A stretch of DNA of 64,000 nt from assembly GCA_025667525.1 (NCBI GenBank), contig CM046875.1, positions 124,176,340-124,240,339 of the forward strand, written 5' to 3'. This stretch comes from Glebionis coronaria (taxonomy: Eukaryota; Streptophyta; Magnoliopsida; Asterales; Asteraceae). The position numbers and the translations under genes were made by a program. A model generated the notes under the pieces. It was not told the origin of the DNA. It saw only the letters and a program-made list of their open reading frames with translations, and made no database searches. Shown here piece by piece: positions 10,896 through 22,182 of the stretch. Position 1 is the first letter of the stretch, and the number at the start of each line of letters is the position of its first letter.

Positions 10896-11533
10896 ACAAA
10901 AATCCTTGTCCAACCCAAACACTAGTTACCATAAATCTTTTCTCCTTTTTTTTCCTCTTTTTTTTAAACCGACTAATCACCCCTATAAATTCGTTATTTA
11001 TTTATTTTATTATTAATATATGTATTTATAATATTACCTTAATTTTCCTTAATTTATTTCAGCTCCTAAAGCCTCCAAAACCTCAAAACCGTAAAACTAG
11101 TCAAATTTACGCTTTTACCGTAAAAGACGTAAAATATACACTTTTATAAAAATATCAAATTTTGAAATAAACTTTATAACTAAGTCCTAAATGACTTAAA
11201 ACCACCCCGAAAAATATTCATATGGATAATTACGTCACCCGAGACCTCTAAATGCTAAACCATAAATCCTAAAAAAATACTATTACTATAATACTTATAC
11301 GTATACGTAAACACCACAATAACACCATTTTCATTTCATAGTCACCACTTGTGAGCTCATGAACATGAAATAACCGTTCATCGATTTACTTATGAGTACT
11401 CTATACTCATAAACGATAACCACACCAACCTCGTTCACACAAAATAAACACGTAAACACACAATTCAAGTAAGCACACATAAAATAACCTAAAAGTAAGA
11501 CCTAGTGACAAACCCAAAACCACGGTTGTCACA

Positions 11534-12325
11534 GCTCTCCCTACAAACGATGCGAGGGTGGTTGTGAACTTTTTGAAGCAACTTTTTGCTCGAATTGGTG
11601 TTCCTCGTGCTATAATCAGTGACCGCGGGACTCATGTTTGCAATGATCAATTCGCAAGAGTCATGGCTAAGTACGGTGTTAATCACCGTCTGTCCACCGC
11701 TTATCATCCCCAAACCAATGGTCAAGCCGAGATTTCTAACCGCGGATTGAAGCGAATTCTGGAACGTACTGTGGGAGAGCATCGTGCCGCATGGGCCGAT
11801 AAGTTAGATGATGCTCTGTGGGCTTTCCGTACAACTTATAATACCCCGATTGGTTGTACACCTTATCGTCTTGTGTACGGGAAAGCATGCCACCTCCCTA
11901 TCGAGCCAGAACATAAGGCATACTGGACCTTGAAGTGGGCTAACTTCGACATCAACAAAGCCGGTGATCTTCGCAAGATTCAACTCAACGATTTAAATGA
12001 ACTGAGGAATGAAGCTTACGAGAACTCATTGATCTACAAAGAGAAGACCAAGATCATCCACGATGCTAGAATTAAGAACCGAGAGTTCCGCTTTGGAGAT
12101 CAAGTCTTACTTTTTAACTCTCGGTTGAAGATCTTCTCAGGCAAGTTGAAGAGCCGCTGTTCTGGTCCATTCACCGTCGCCAAAGTCTTTCCCTATGGCA
12201 CCATTGAGCTTTCTCAGCCAAATGGGCCAAATTTTAAGGTGAATGGCCAGCGTGTGAAGTTGTACTTTAGTGAGGACATCTCTCATGAGATTATTCCATC
12301 CCTCACCATGTTTCCCATGAACTAG
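11534..12325 (+). pseudogene. Integrase C-terminal part of element B
   Basis: The frame is open from the first base after element D and runs about 264 codons to TAG. It holds the second catalytic aspartate (SDRG) and the glutamate (GQAE) with 35 residues between them, the DD35E spacing of Ty3/gypsy integrases. The Athila-style C-terminal domain follows (KAYWTLKWANFD and GDQVLLFNSRLKIFSGKLKSR). The first aspartate and the zinc domain are missing because D interrupts the gene. It aligns well with the integrase of element C. The visible part has no internal stop. Confidence 0.9.
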
Positions 12326-14356
12326 TTTTGGGTCGAGTCAGGCTCGTGACTCAGTTAACAAAAACAAGCGCTTCTCGGGAGGCAACACGTGATCTATCCT
12401 TTACCGTTTTCATAATAAGTGTAGGGGAGCCCCGTATGTGTTTGTTGTCTTGTTTCTTCTTCTGTGCAGGGATTAAAGCTTCAAAGATCCATTCTCGATG
12501 ACTTTTGACGAACCGTGATCCCATGTTCCCGTCTTCCTGGTTCTATCCTAAAAATGTCATGATTCAATATTTCATATCTTATATGTTCACATTGAAATCA
12601 CTATAGTTGTCCTTTCCTTAGCAAGATACAAAAAAATTGCACAATGTCATAAGTGTAGGGGAGTTTACTCCCATATGCTTAAACATTGAGGACAAGGTTT
12701 ATATTAAGTGTAGGGGGACTTCTATCGAAGTAAGTGGTCTTTTCCATGAATTTGTCCTCATTTTTACCGGAAAATTTGATTTTTTGACATTTTTCAAAAT
12801 TTTTAATCTATTTTGGCCTAGTTGTATAGTTGTATTTTCCTTTGTTATGGTTATTTTCTTTCCTTGCTATAATAAATTTTCAATAAAGTGGTTTTAAATT
12901 TTTCAAAGTCGTGAATATTTTGACCCAACCCGAGTTTACTTATCCAAGTTTACTCTAGCTAGTATCCTTAACGTGTTTAAGTCAAGTATTGCTAGGCTTT
13001 TATATAGGGAACTTTAAAACGCGAAGGTCTTAACTCTCACGGATTAAGAACAATAACTTTTTGCAAGTTCCTATAATTGATCCTAGAGAGTTGTTTATCA
13101 AGGGAACTTTAAAATGCGATTTCTAAACTTGAAAAAGTCTAAGAATTTGCAAGATCCCATAGATGACTCGAAAACCCAAAACTTTGATTTAATTGGCTAA
13201 CCATCCACGAGTCTCATTCCTTGAGATTTTAAATTTTGGAGAACGAGAGATGATAAAGTCAATTATAAGTTTGGTATTCTTTCGTGAATTTATGTGAGTT
13301 GATTATAAGCCTATTCTCCCATCGCTTGCTAATAAATTTATCTGCAATAAATAAGGTTGTACTGTTTGAAAAGTTACTTAGCTTCTAGCACAAGATCGTT
13401 TAAAAGTTGCTCGGTATTAATTAGAGTTCATAGCCAAGGCATAACTTATTGAAGCGGGATGCGAAGATTGGCGAGTCCGAAAAGGCCCTAACAAGGCATG
13501 AGGGCTACATTTTGTTGCTAAAGATCCAAAATTGATGTGAAGGATCATTTATCGAAAATCAATATGAAGGATCGAGACACACGACGAAAAGAAAATACTA
13601 CCCTAAAGATCATGGATAAGTCTATCCGAAAAGACTCTAACAAGGTATGAGGATAAATAGATCCAAGTCCTAAAAGGAGGCGGATCGTTGTATATCAAAT
13701 TCCAAAATAAAGATTGGAGAAAAATGAAGAAGTCGCGGTCCAAATATGAAGAATCTCTCAAAACTTCAAGTGAAGAAATTCCTTTTATGAAGAGAAGACC
13801 ATAATTTCAAGAACGTCTCTCAAAGATTTGAAGTATGAAGTCGCTGCCAAATATCGGTCCGAGAAAGGTCTCAAATCGTGAAGCGAGTTATGCCAAGATA
13901 TGAACTTTATGAGGTCCCGAGAAGCAGTTTTAAAAGATTTTGTCCTTTAGCTAACTATTGATTAAATCGTCCCACTTTATTTTCAGCTTAAATAAACTAT
14001 CAAAATAAGTCAAACAATGCATCCTCGTGATCATTCAAGAAAAAAATAAAATATAAGAGATACACCTAGGAATAAGGGAGTCTAAGTGAATAATTGGGCC
14101 ACATGAGTTCGTGTTAGTTTGCTAACTTATAATAACAATGATCTCGTTTTTAAGCTTGGTATGGGGAACGTGAAACTTGAGAATGATGAACATTCATGAC
14201 AACCTAAAACCCCAATGTAAGTCTTTGATTTCTTACTTATTTTGTTCTTTTAGTTTTCTTAGTGTTTGGTATTTAATAAAGGCCAAGGTGGGTTATCTAT
14301 GATGAAAAATGTAAACCGTGCTTTGAAATTAGTGCATTGCATGAGGACATTGCAAT
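12326..14356 (+). other. Element B long noncoding 3' region
   Basis: Homologous in opposite orientation to 304-2278 (A) and 16188-18195 (C). It contains a double-hairpin module right after the stop (12331-12392), polypurine-like AAGTGTAGGGG copies at about 12417, 12650 and 12705, the palindrome at 12681-12700, and two GGGAACTTTAAAAYGCGA repeats (13007-13024 and 13102-13119). No credible gene. Confidence 0.7.
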
Positions 14357-14375
14357 GGTCAAGTATAGGGGATTT
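14357..14375 (+). promoter_or_regulatory. Polypurine tract of element B
   Basis: A purine-rich run containing AAGTATAGGGGA just before the LTR, matching the tract of element A. Confidence 0.7.
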
Positions 14376-14817
14376 AATAAGTGTGAAAACACTTATCCTT
14401 TTACCACTTATTTCCAATAATAACAAGACCAAAACGTGTATTTTATTTCGTAAAAGTCAGAATTATGTGTGGTTTGTGTTTTTATTGTGTTTTAGGACCA
14501 AAAGATGCAAAAGGAAGAAAACATGGGCTATCACGGGCTTTTATCGAAGAAAAGACTAAAGATGAAGTCGAAAGATCGAGAATGCAAAAAGAACGGAAGT
14601 CCAAGGCCAATTCTGAAGATTTATCGAAGAAAAAGTCTAAAGACGGAAGTTTAATGAAGTCGAAGAACTCAAGTCTAATTATAGAAGAAAATTATAAGAC
14701 AAGTTCAACTTATATCGACAAATCCCGAGACGACGTCGAGAAAGACAAAGAAATTAAGTCGAGTCGAGTCGAGAAGAAAGAAATTAGATAGCTTAAGCAT
14801 GTAATCTCCCCACCTCC

Positions 14818-14825
14818 TATAAATA
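14818..14825 (+). promoter_or_regulatory. TATA box of the element B LTR
   Basis: CCTATAAATACCC is the clearest TATA box in the window, about 440 bp after the LTR start. Confidence 0.6.
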
Positions 14826-15413
14826 CCCTCCTAATGTGTCATTACGAGGGTGTTAGGTGTTTTAGTTTTTTTAATAGTTGTAGTTTAATTTTTAAGTGTG
14901 TTTTATTTTTCTCTCTAGTTTTTCTTTAAAACTTGTTAATCTTTCCATTGATCTTGTAATCTTTTTACATTCATCTTTAATCAATCAAGCTTATTTTCTT
15001 AATTCTCATTCTACCTTTCTTAATCTTTTTCTTAATCTTGATAATCATGTAGTTATCTCATCTCTTTGATTAAGTGATTGTTTTATTCATGTGATTGATC
15101 TTGTAGTTTTGATGTGGTGGATGTTTTGAGCTTATTGTGGTTATTAATCTTTTAGCGTTTGGCTTATTCTTGACTAAGTTGTTTTGATAGATTAATAGGA
15201 TTGCTTATTAGTTGATTTTAAATATTTTGATTAATTAGTATTTTTATAGTTTTTAATTTGTGGCTTATTTAGTTCATCTTAAAACTTATTTGGTTAAATT
15301 TTGGTTAATTGCTTATTTGGTTTGTGCTTATTCGTAGCTTAATCCTTAAGTTTGGTTGTTACTGTTAATTCTTGTATGCGTTCTATCATTTTCGGAAAAG
15401 GGTTTTGTTTCTC

Positions 15414-15910
15414 TGAAAACACTCCTTTTTCTGAAATTGTTGTTATTCCGAAATTCCAATTCTATGAATTCATCATTTCTATGAAAAGTCATTATTCCGA
15501 AAACCCATTTTTCTGAAAACTCTCTTTTTCCGAAAAAACCAATTTCTCTGAAAAGAGTATTATTCCGAAAACCATCATTTTACTGAAAACATCTTTATTC
15601 CTAAAATCTATTTTCTCTGAAAAGTCAGTTTTTCCGAAAATACCCTTTTCTCTGAAAATCACCTTTTTCCGAAGAATCTCTTTTTCCGAAAAGACAGTTT
15701 TTCGGAAGATAACCATTTTTCTGAAAAAGACCATTATTCCGAAGATACCAATTTTTCTGAAAACACCATTTTTCCGAAAAAGCTCATTATTCTGAAAAGC
15801 TAATTATTCCGAAATTCCCATTTTTCTGAAAATATTGTTATTCCAAAGAAACCATTTTTCTGAATTTTTCTTTATTTCGAAGATGTCAATTTTCCTGAAA
15901 TTTCAATTAT
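15414..15910. repeat. 17-18 bp degenerate periodic array
   Basis: About 28 units, each centred on a near-palindromic TTTTCYGAAAA core and spaced 17 or 18 bp. The core alternates between TTCCGAA and TTCTGAA for much of the array, so the higher-order unit is about 35 bp. An antisense open frame (15492-15734) shows FSEK/FRKK-type periodicity as a by-product. Confidence 0.85.
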
Positions 15911-16187
15911 CTTGTTTCAGACTTAGTTAAATTTTTTAGTTTTCTGAATTGTTTCTATTTTCTAAACTTTAATTTTTGCCGCCTTTTTACTTAGCATTGT
16001 TTTAACTCGTTTTATCTTAGATTAAATTTTCAAGCTTTCAACGACATTTTTATTTTTAGTAGAATAGATAACCAAACCTTTTTATTTTCCACCAAGAACA
16101 ATTGAGTCGCACTTTCAACTGGAGATCAATTCGAAAAGATCGGATTCAACGAACTTTCATACGAGCTTAAAAACCTTGTATTAATCA

Positions 16188-18195
16188 CGAATGTGACTTT
16201 TAGGGTCAATGAATAGAAACAAGTGAATGTCTCACAGAGTAAAGTTCGTCATCCTTAATTGTCATACATTCCATGCTAAGTACAAAAAGAGATCATTGTT
16301 GGTACAAGTCACAATGTTAACACTACTCATACGTCCAAATTGTGTAATACTTTTTCTCCCCGCAATCCTAGTTATTATGAAAAGAAAAGGTATCTAGAAT
16401 TTTTTTAACTATTTGTCATGGATCACAACTGATTCATATTGACTTATTTGAGTATTTATTAGTCCAAAAATAAAGTAGCACGATTTAATCGATAGTTAGC
16501 TAAAGGACAAAATCTTTTAAACAGCTTCTCGTGTATCTCCTTAAGTTCATATCTTAACATAACTCGTTTCACGATTTGAGACCTTTCTCGGACCGATATT
16601 TGGCATGTACTTCATACTTCAAATCTTCGAAAGACGTTCTTGAAATTATGGTATTCTCTTCATATTTTGGAATTTCTTCACTTGACGTTTTTGAGAGATT
16701 CTTCATACTTGGACCACGACTTCATCATTTTTTTAATCTTTATTTTGGATTTTGATACACAACGATTTGCCTCCTTTTAGGACTTGGATATATTTATCCT
16801 CATACCTTGTAAGGGTCTTTTTGGATAGACTTTCTCCATGATCTTTAGGGGAGTAATTGCTTTTCGTCGTGTGTCTCGATCCTTCATATTGATTTTGGAA
16901 TAATGATTCTTCACATCATCTTGGATCTTTAGCAACAAAGTAGAGCTCCTTATGCCTTGTTAGGGCCTTATTGGATCTTGACCAATCTTCGAGTCCCGCT
17001 TCAATAAGTTATGCCTTGGCTATGAACTCTATTCAACCACGAGCAACATTTAAACGATCTTGGGCTAGAAGCTATGTAACCTTTCAAATCGTACGACCTT
17101 ACTTATTGCAATTATTTTATTCCTAATGCATTAATCTTATGGGAGAAAAAGCCACAATTAAAAAACATATGAGTTTTTGAAAGAACATTTTCATGTTCTA
17201 CGTTTAGCATGATCACTTGTCTAACTCTATCACTTCTCGTTCTTCACTATTTAAAGACCTCTAATTAAAGAGACTCGTGAATACTTAGCCATGCAAGTCA
17301 AAATTAAGCCAAATTTTACTATATTAAATCGAAGTTTTGGGTTTTCAAGCGACCTATAGGATCTTTCACTTTTTTATACTTTTTCAAGTTTAGAGAATGC
17401 ATTTTAAAGTTCCCTTGATAAGTGACTTTCTAGGATAAATTATAGGAACTTGCAAAAATTTCTTGTTTTTAACCCGTATGAGCTAAGACTTTTGCGTTTT
17501 AAAGTTCCCTATATAAAAGTCTAGCAAAACTTGATTCAAACGGGTTAAGGAATGCAAAGGGCTCCAAATGCCCATTAAGTCAAAAATTAACTCTTATTCT
17601 ACCCATCGGAAAATATACATTCGTGTCTTAAAAACACTTATGAAAACTAAGAAATTTTTTAAAATTGGGCCATTTTTAGCTTATTAGCAATAAAACAAAA
17701 CAAAATGTTGAAAGTTGGAAAACGTGAGGGCGTAGCAAGGCAAGTATATATTCACCCCCATACTAAAATTAAACATTGTCCTCAATGTTTCGAGTCTAAA
17801 GGTGGAGCAACCCCATACTAGAGACGAAGAGTCGAATGCTTAGGATCTAGAATGGAAAGGGTGATCAACAATATATCTAAAGCCATTTATGAATTATGCT
17901 AAAAGATAATTGTTAGAACAATCAAGGATATGTCATGGAATCGTGAAAAACTTTTCTAGCAAATGATCGAGGCTCACGTAAACGAACACGATAGTCTTCA
18001 ATTGAGGCGATGATGATGATCAAGATAACACATTCAAAAACAACCACGAGACAACGAGTTGGAAGGGCACAAATCCCCTCTCATTAACTACATTAGAAAG
18101 CGATAAATATATACAATGGATAAGCATGGGATCTCCCTCACGAGGCACCTAGTTTTTTATTACCGAGGCATGAGCTCGACTCGATCCCCTCAATG
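16188..18195 (-). other. Element C noncoding 3' region
   Basis: Homologous to the A and B 3' regions but the most diverged. It has the post-stop hairpin module (18131-18190), the perfect palindrome (17771-17790), degenerate polypurine-like copies near 17755 and 17810, and two TTTAAAGTTCCC repeats (about 17400 and 17500). No gene is seen. Confidence 0.7.
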
Positions 18196-19330
18196 CTAAT
18201 TATCATTGAGTAAGGTGACTTGGTCGAGGTCGTCCAAAGAAGGGACTTCCCCACCGAAGTAGTGCTTAAGCCTATGTCTATTCACCTTGAAATTAGGACC
18301 ATCATTTCGAGCTAGCTCGATGGTCTCATAAGGAAACACTTGTGTTATGGTGAACGGACCCGACCAACGAGATTTCAATTTCCCGGAAAATATCTTCAAA
18401 CGAGAGTTAAAAAGTAACACTTGATCACCAACGTTAAAAACCCGGTCTTTAATCTTTGAATCACAAAACTTTTTAGTCTTTTCCTTAAAAATCAATGAAT
18501 TTTCATAAGCATTGTCTCTTAATTCATCCAATTTATTAATTTGTATATTCTGGTGATCTCCCGCGGTCTTCAAGTCATAATTGGCATGCTTTAGGGCCCA
18601 ATATGCCTTGTGTTCCAATTCAATAGGCAAATGGCAATTCTTTTCATAAAAACCAACTTATAAGGAGTACAACCGATAGGTGTCTTATAAACGGTCCGAA
18701 AGGCACATAAAGCGTCTTCGAGGTTGTCGGACCATGAAGAACGATTTTCTCCAATCGACCTCTCCAAAATCCTCTTCAAAGGTCGGTTTGAACCTCGACT
18801 TGCCCACTCGTTTGCGGGTGATAAGCCGTAGAAAGACGATGTGTAACTCCATATTTCTTTAAAACCTCTTCGAATTGGTCATTACAAAAATGGGTTCCAC
18901 GATCGCTTATAATAGCACGAGGGGTTCCAAACCGAGAGAATAGTTGCTTCAAAAACTTCACTACCACACGAGCATCATTCGTAGGCCAAGCCTTAGCTTC
19001 CACCCACTTAGATAGGTAGTCGACGACGACGAGGATATACTTGTTTCCATGAGACGATGGGAACGGCCCCATAAAGTCAATGCCCCAAATGTCGAAAATC
19101 TCACACACTTGAATTATATTTTGCGTCATTTCATCCTTTTGCGACGATTTTCCTTTGTGTTGGCAAGAATCACACGACTTCACAAGTGTGTGTGCATCAC
19201 GATAGATTGTAGGCCAAAAGAAGACGTCATCGAACACTTTCTTAGCCGTGATATTAGCACCGTGGTGACCACCTGTGGGTCCCTCGTGACAAGATCTAAG
19301 GATGTTAGAAGCTTCGGTACCAAAGACACA
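18196..19330 (-). pseudogene. Integrase of element C (frame-broken)
   Basis: Zinc domain with HH near 19270 and CDSCQ near 19165, then the core with first aspartate in GIDFMGPF, second in ISDRGTH and glutamate in GQVE. An Athila-type C-terminal domain follows (GDQVLLFNSRLKIFSGK). The core frame is lost just after the glutamate at about 18779, continues in a second frame to about 18600, then a third to the stop at 18196. Compared with B's intact frame this shows at least two indels. It would have inserted the cDNA into chromosomes. Confidence 0.85.
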
Positions 19331-19900
19331 ACGTCGAACGAGTTGATCCGCACAAACCCGAAAGAGATAAGGGTCGTCCCAAAATTAAAACTTGACGTCA
19401 CGAAAGAATTTTCTATTTTGTTGTGTCGTCATACTCTTGATTATGAAGTTCCCCGCATGGTAATTTGCAATGTCGACAAACCATGGGGTATCGTCCTTAG
19501 AATTCACTACACCGAGAGTCTCGAGAGGAAATGTTTCGGTAATTTCCTTGCTCTGGAAAACATCTTTGTGATTCTAAACGAGAGAGATGATCGGCCGCTA
19601 GATTCTCGGCTCCTTTTTTTGTCAAGTACGGTGAAATCAAATTCTTGGAGGAGGAGCATCCAACGAAGCAATCTCGGATTAGCATATTGCTTAGCTAAGA
19701 GGTACTTGATAGCTGAATGGTCCGTATACACGATGCTTTTCGTCAAGACGAGATAAGGTCGGAATTTCTCAAAAGCATAAACCACGACAAGTAATTCCTT
19801 TTTCGTTGTGGTATACTTAAGTTGAGCTTCGGTCATTGTCTTTCTAGCATAATGGATAGGACGGAAGTGCTTTTCAAATGTTGCCCTAAGACGGCCCCAA
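19331..19900 (-). pseudogene. RNase H region of element C (frame-broken)
   Basis: A frame at 19507-19836 reads as the Ty3 RNase H ([19 protein letters not shown] and [12 protein letters not shown]). The following stretch to about 19331 is in other frames with no long ORF. It would degrade the RNA strand during reverse transcription. Confidence 0.75.
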
Positions 19901-20056
19901 TTGCATTATCACTTGCATCGCACATGATTTCAAAGGGTAATTCCTAATTAGGAGCAATAAGAATGGGAGCTTTGGTAAGTTTCCTTTTAAGAGTTTCGAA
20001 AGCTCGAACACGATCCTCATTGAAGTTAAAAGAAGCATCCTTCTAGAAAAGGTTTG

Positions 20057-21120
20057 TCATAGGTCGAGTGATTTTCGAAAAGTCTTTGATGAAACGACGA
20101 TAAACCATGTGTGGCCTAGGCAACTCCTAACTCCCTTGACGGTTTTGGGATGAGGTAACTTGGCGATGACGTCTATCTTATCTTTATCGACCTTAATCCC
20201 CGCTTTCGAGACCTTGTGCCCTAAGACGATTCCTTGTTTACACATAAAATGACATTTTTCCAAATTAAGCACAAGGATGGTTTCTTCACAACGTTTTAAC
20301 ATTTTCTCGAGATTAGATAAACACGACGTGAGTGAATTACCAAACACCGAAAAGTCATCCATGAATACTTCCATCGAATTCTCGATCATATCATGAAAAA
20401 TAGCCATCATACATCGTTGAAATGTTCGTGGTGCATTGTAAAGTCCGAAAGGCATTCTACGATAAGCAAACATTCCATAAGGACACGTAAACGTAGTTTT
20501 CTCTTGATCACGAGGGTCGATAGGGATTTTAAAGTAACCGGAAAAACCATCTAAAAGCAATAGAAGTCATTTCCCACAAGTCGCTCCAACATTTGATCCA
20601 TGAAGGGCAAGGGAAAGTGGTCTTTACAAGTGGCGTCATTCAACTTTTGGTAGTCAATACACACCCTCAACCGGTGACAACACGAGTGGGAATTAACTCG
20701 TTGTTTTCATTAGGCACAACGGTCATTCCTCCCTTCTTAGGGACACAACGGATTGGGCTCACCCATGGGCTATCGAAGATAGGATAAATCATTCCCGCGT
20801 CAAGAAGTTTTAAGACTTCCTTTTTTATGACATCGTGAATTTTGGGGTTTACCTTTCTTTGACTTCGAATTGCGGGTTTATAGTCCTCCTCCATAAAAAT
20901 CTTGTGAGTACAAAATTTTGGGTCAATACCCTTAATGTCGGAAATTTTCCACGCAATTGCCCCTTTATGAGATTTAAGAATTTTAACAAGTGCATCTTTT
21001 TCATCATTAGCAAGATCTTTTGCAATAATAATCGGCAACTTTTCATCACCTTCCAAGAATGCGTATTCAAGGTGGGATGGAAGATCTTTCAATTCAAGGA
21101 TTGGTGGTTCCTCAATTAAT
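20057..21120 (-). pseudogene. Reverse transcriptase of element C (frame-broken)
   Basis: The N-terminal palm motif (SPWVSPIRCVPKKGG) is in the frame ending near 20667. The active-site region FMDDFSVFG and the thumb motif are in a second frame at 20057-20560. The FMDD active site and the wording around it are typical of Athila/Tat. A frame change between 20667 and 20560 and others downstream make it inactive. Confidence 0.85.
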
Positions 21121-22182
21121 GATTTTTGTTCAACACTCATAACTTCCATCAGCAAAAGAAATGGTGGAATGAGAGTATCATTACTAATAATCACCTTATC
21201 TTCATTTTCGATTTCATTTGAAATAAAATTTCCTCCTTGGAATGGAGTGAGATTTGGTGTAGAATTAGCAAGAATCGGATCCATAATAGTGGGATTTCCA
21301 CTTGACGAACTATCGGAAAAACCTAACACTTCTTGTGAAAACTCATGGAAACCTACATCGACTAAGTCAATGTGGTTGATGGTAGCGATTGCGTAAACAT
21401 GAGAAGGTGTAGAGTTTTGAGTCATGTTTATAACAAGTTCCTCTTCGTTGAATCTCAAAGTAATAGTTCTTGCATGAACATCGATAAGCAATCTCGAGGT
21501 GTCTAAAAATGGACGACCTAGAATTAGAGGAACTTGAGGATCCGCGGGGATGTCAACTACTATAAAATCAACAGGATACTAGAACTTCCCCACTTTCACG
21601 AAAACATCTTCGGCTACTCCACATGCTAAAATCGTAGAATGATAGGCTATCTCGATAGACATGTTTGATGGAGTAAGAGCCGGAAGTGAATAGCGATTTC
21701 CAAATGGAAAATGGCATCAAATTAATGCTCGCACCAAGATCGGCCAAGGCGAGACATTCTTTCATATCTTGTATATCACAAGGAATGAGAAAATTCCTGA
21801 GGTCACCAACTTTTTCTGGTATTCGATTAAGATAAACCGAAGAACAATTAGATAGCTTTGAAAGATTCTCCTTATCGTTCATCGTACCTTTAAAATTGGA
21901 AGCCAAACGAGACATGTATAACAATGCGTCGGCTAAACTTACATTAAAATGCACTTGTTGAAACATTTTTATAAAAAGCTCAATTTGTTGTTTGTTACGT
22001 TCTTGTAATTTATCTTTGTTTCGTCTCGATAGGTAAGGTAAGGGTGGTGTGGGTTGGGGCATAGGCATCGGCCTTGGAATATCGGGTTCCATAATTGGTA
22101 TTGGTTCAACCGTAGGTGTGGTATGAGCGGTACTTCGTGGGCATGTGATATGTTCCTTTTCAACCACCACCTCGGGTTCTTT
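21121..22182 (-). pseudogene. Protease region and linker of element C
   Basis: A frame at 21568-22170 holds a proline-rich gag end and a retroviral-type aspartic protease motif (LADLGASINLMPFSIW). It breaks near 21600. The protease-to-RT linker resumes in the 20667-21491 frame. Confidence 0.7.

Larger units (their letters stand above)
7455..11533 (-). mobile_element. Element D: Ty3/gypsy element, 5' part only
   Basis: A minus-strand 5' LTR (8938-11533), a tRNA-Met-type primer site (8924-8934) and about 1.5 kb of leader (7455-8923), cut off by element A. Its right end abuts an open integrase frame of B at exactly 11534, so D inserted into B. The remainder is presumably left of A, outside the window. 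No gag or pol is visible here. The LTR ends resemble those of F, J and H, which suggests a chromovirus-type element. Confidence 0.7.
8938..11533 (-). repeat. Element D 5' LTR (about 2.6 kb)
   Basis: On the minus strand it begins TGTGACAACCG at 11533 and ends GGGGTGTTATA next to the PBS. A TATATAAG box lies at 10888-10895. A 24-bp unit is repeated three times at 9522-9593. No coding sequence is seen. Confidence 0.75.
11534..16187 (+). mobile_element. Element B: Athila-type Ty3/gypsy element, 3' part
   Basis: Plus-strand integrase end, a 2 kb noncoding 3' region, polypurine tract and complete 3' LTR. The 5' part is separated by the D insertion and lies outside the window. On the right it abuts the 3' region of element C, so B inserted into C; the five bases after it, CGAAT, would be the target duplication. 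Confidence 0.75.
14376..16187 (+). repeat. Element B 3' LTR (about 1.8 kb)
   Basis: The U3 start aligns with the A LTR start. A TATAAATA box lies at 14818-14825. The last ~100 bp align with the last ~100 bp of the A LTR and end TTAATCA at 16187. U5 contains a 17-18 bp periodic array (15414-15910). A Lys/Glu/Ser-rich open frame at 14465-14791 is probably spurious. Confidence 0.75.

Noticed and set aside
14465..14791. 108-aa Lys/Glu/Ser-rich protein
   Set aside because: It lies in the U3 of the B LTR across the region before the TATA box, is low complexity, and the matching A LTR region has no equivalent frame.
15492..15734. 80-aa repetitive protein, minus strand
   Set aside because: The open frame is a by-product of the periodic array.
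15414..15910. Possible CRISPR-like array
   Set aside because: Units are only 17-18 bp with no constant repeat and variable spacer pattern, in a plant LTR; it is a degenerate minisatellite.
19049..19756. 235-aa plus-strand ORF
   Set aside because: It lies antisense over integrase and RNase H of element C and shows no domain.
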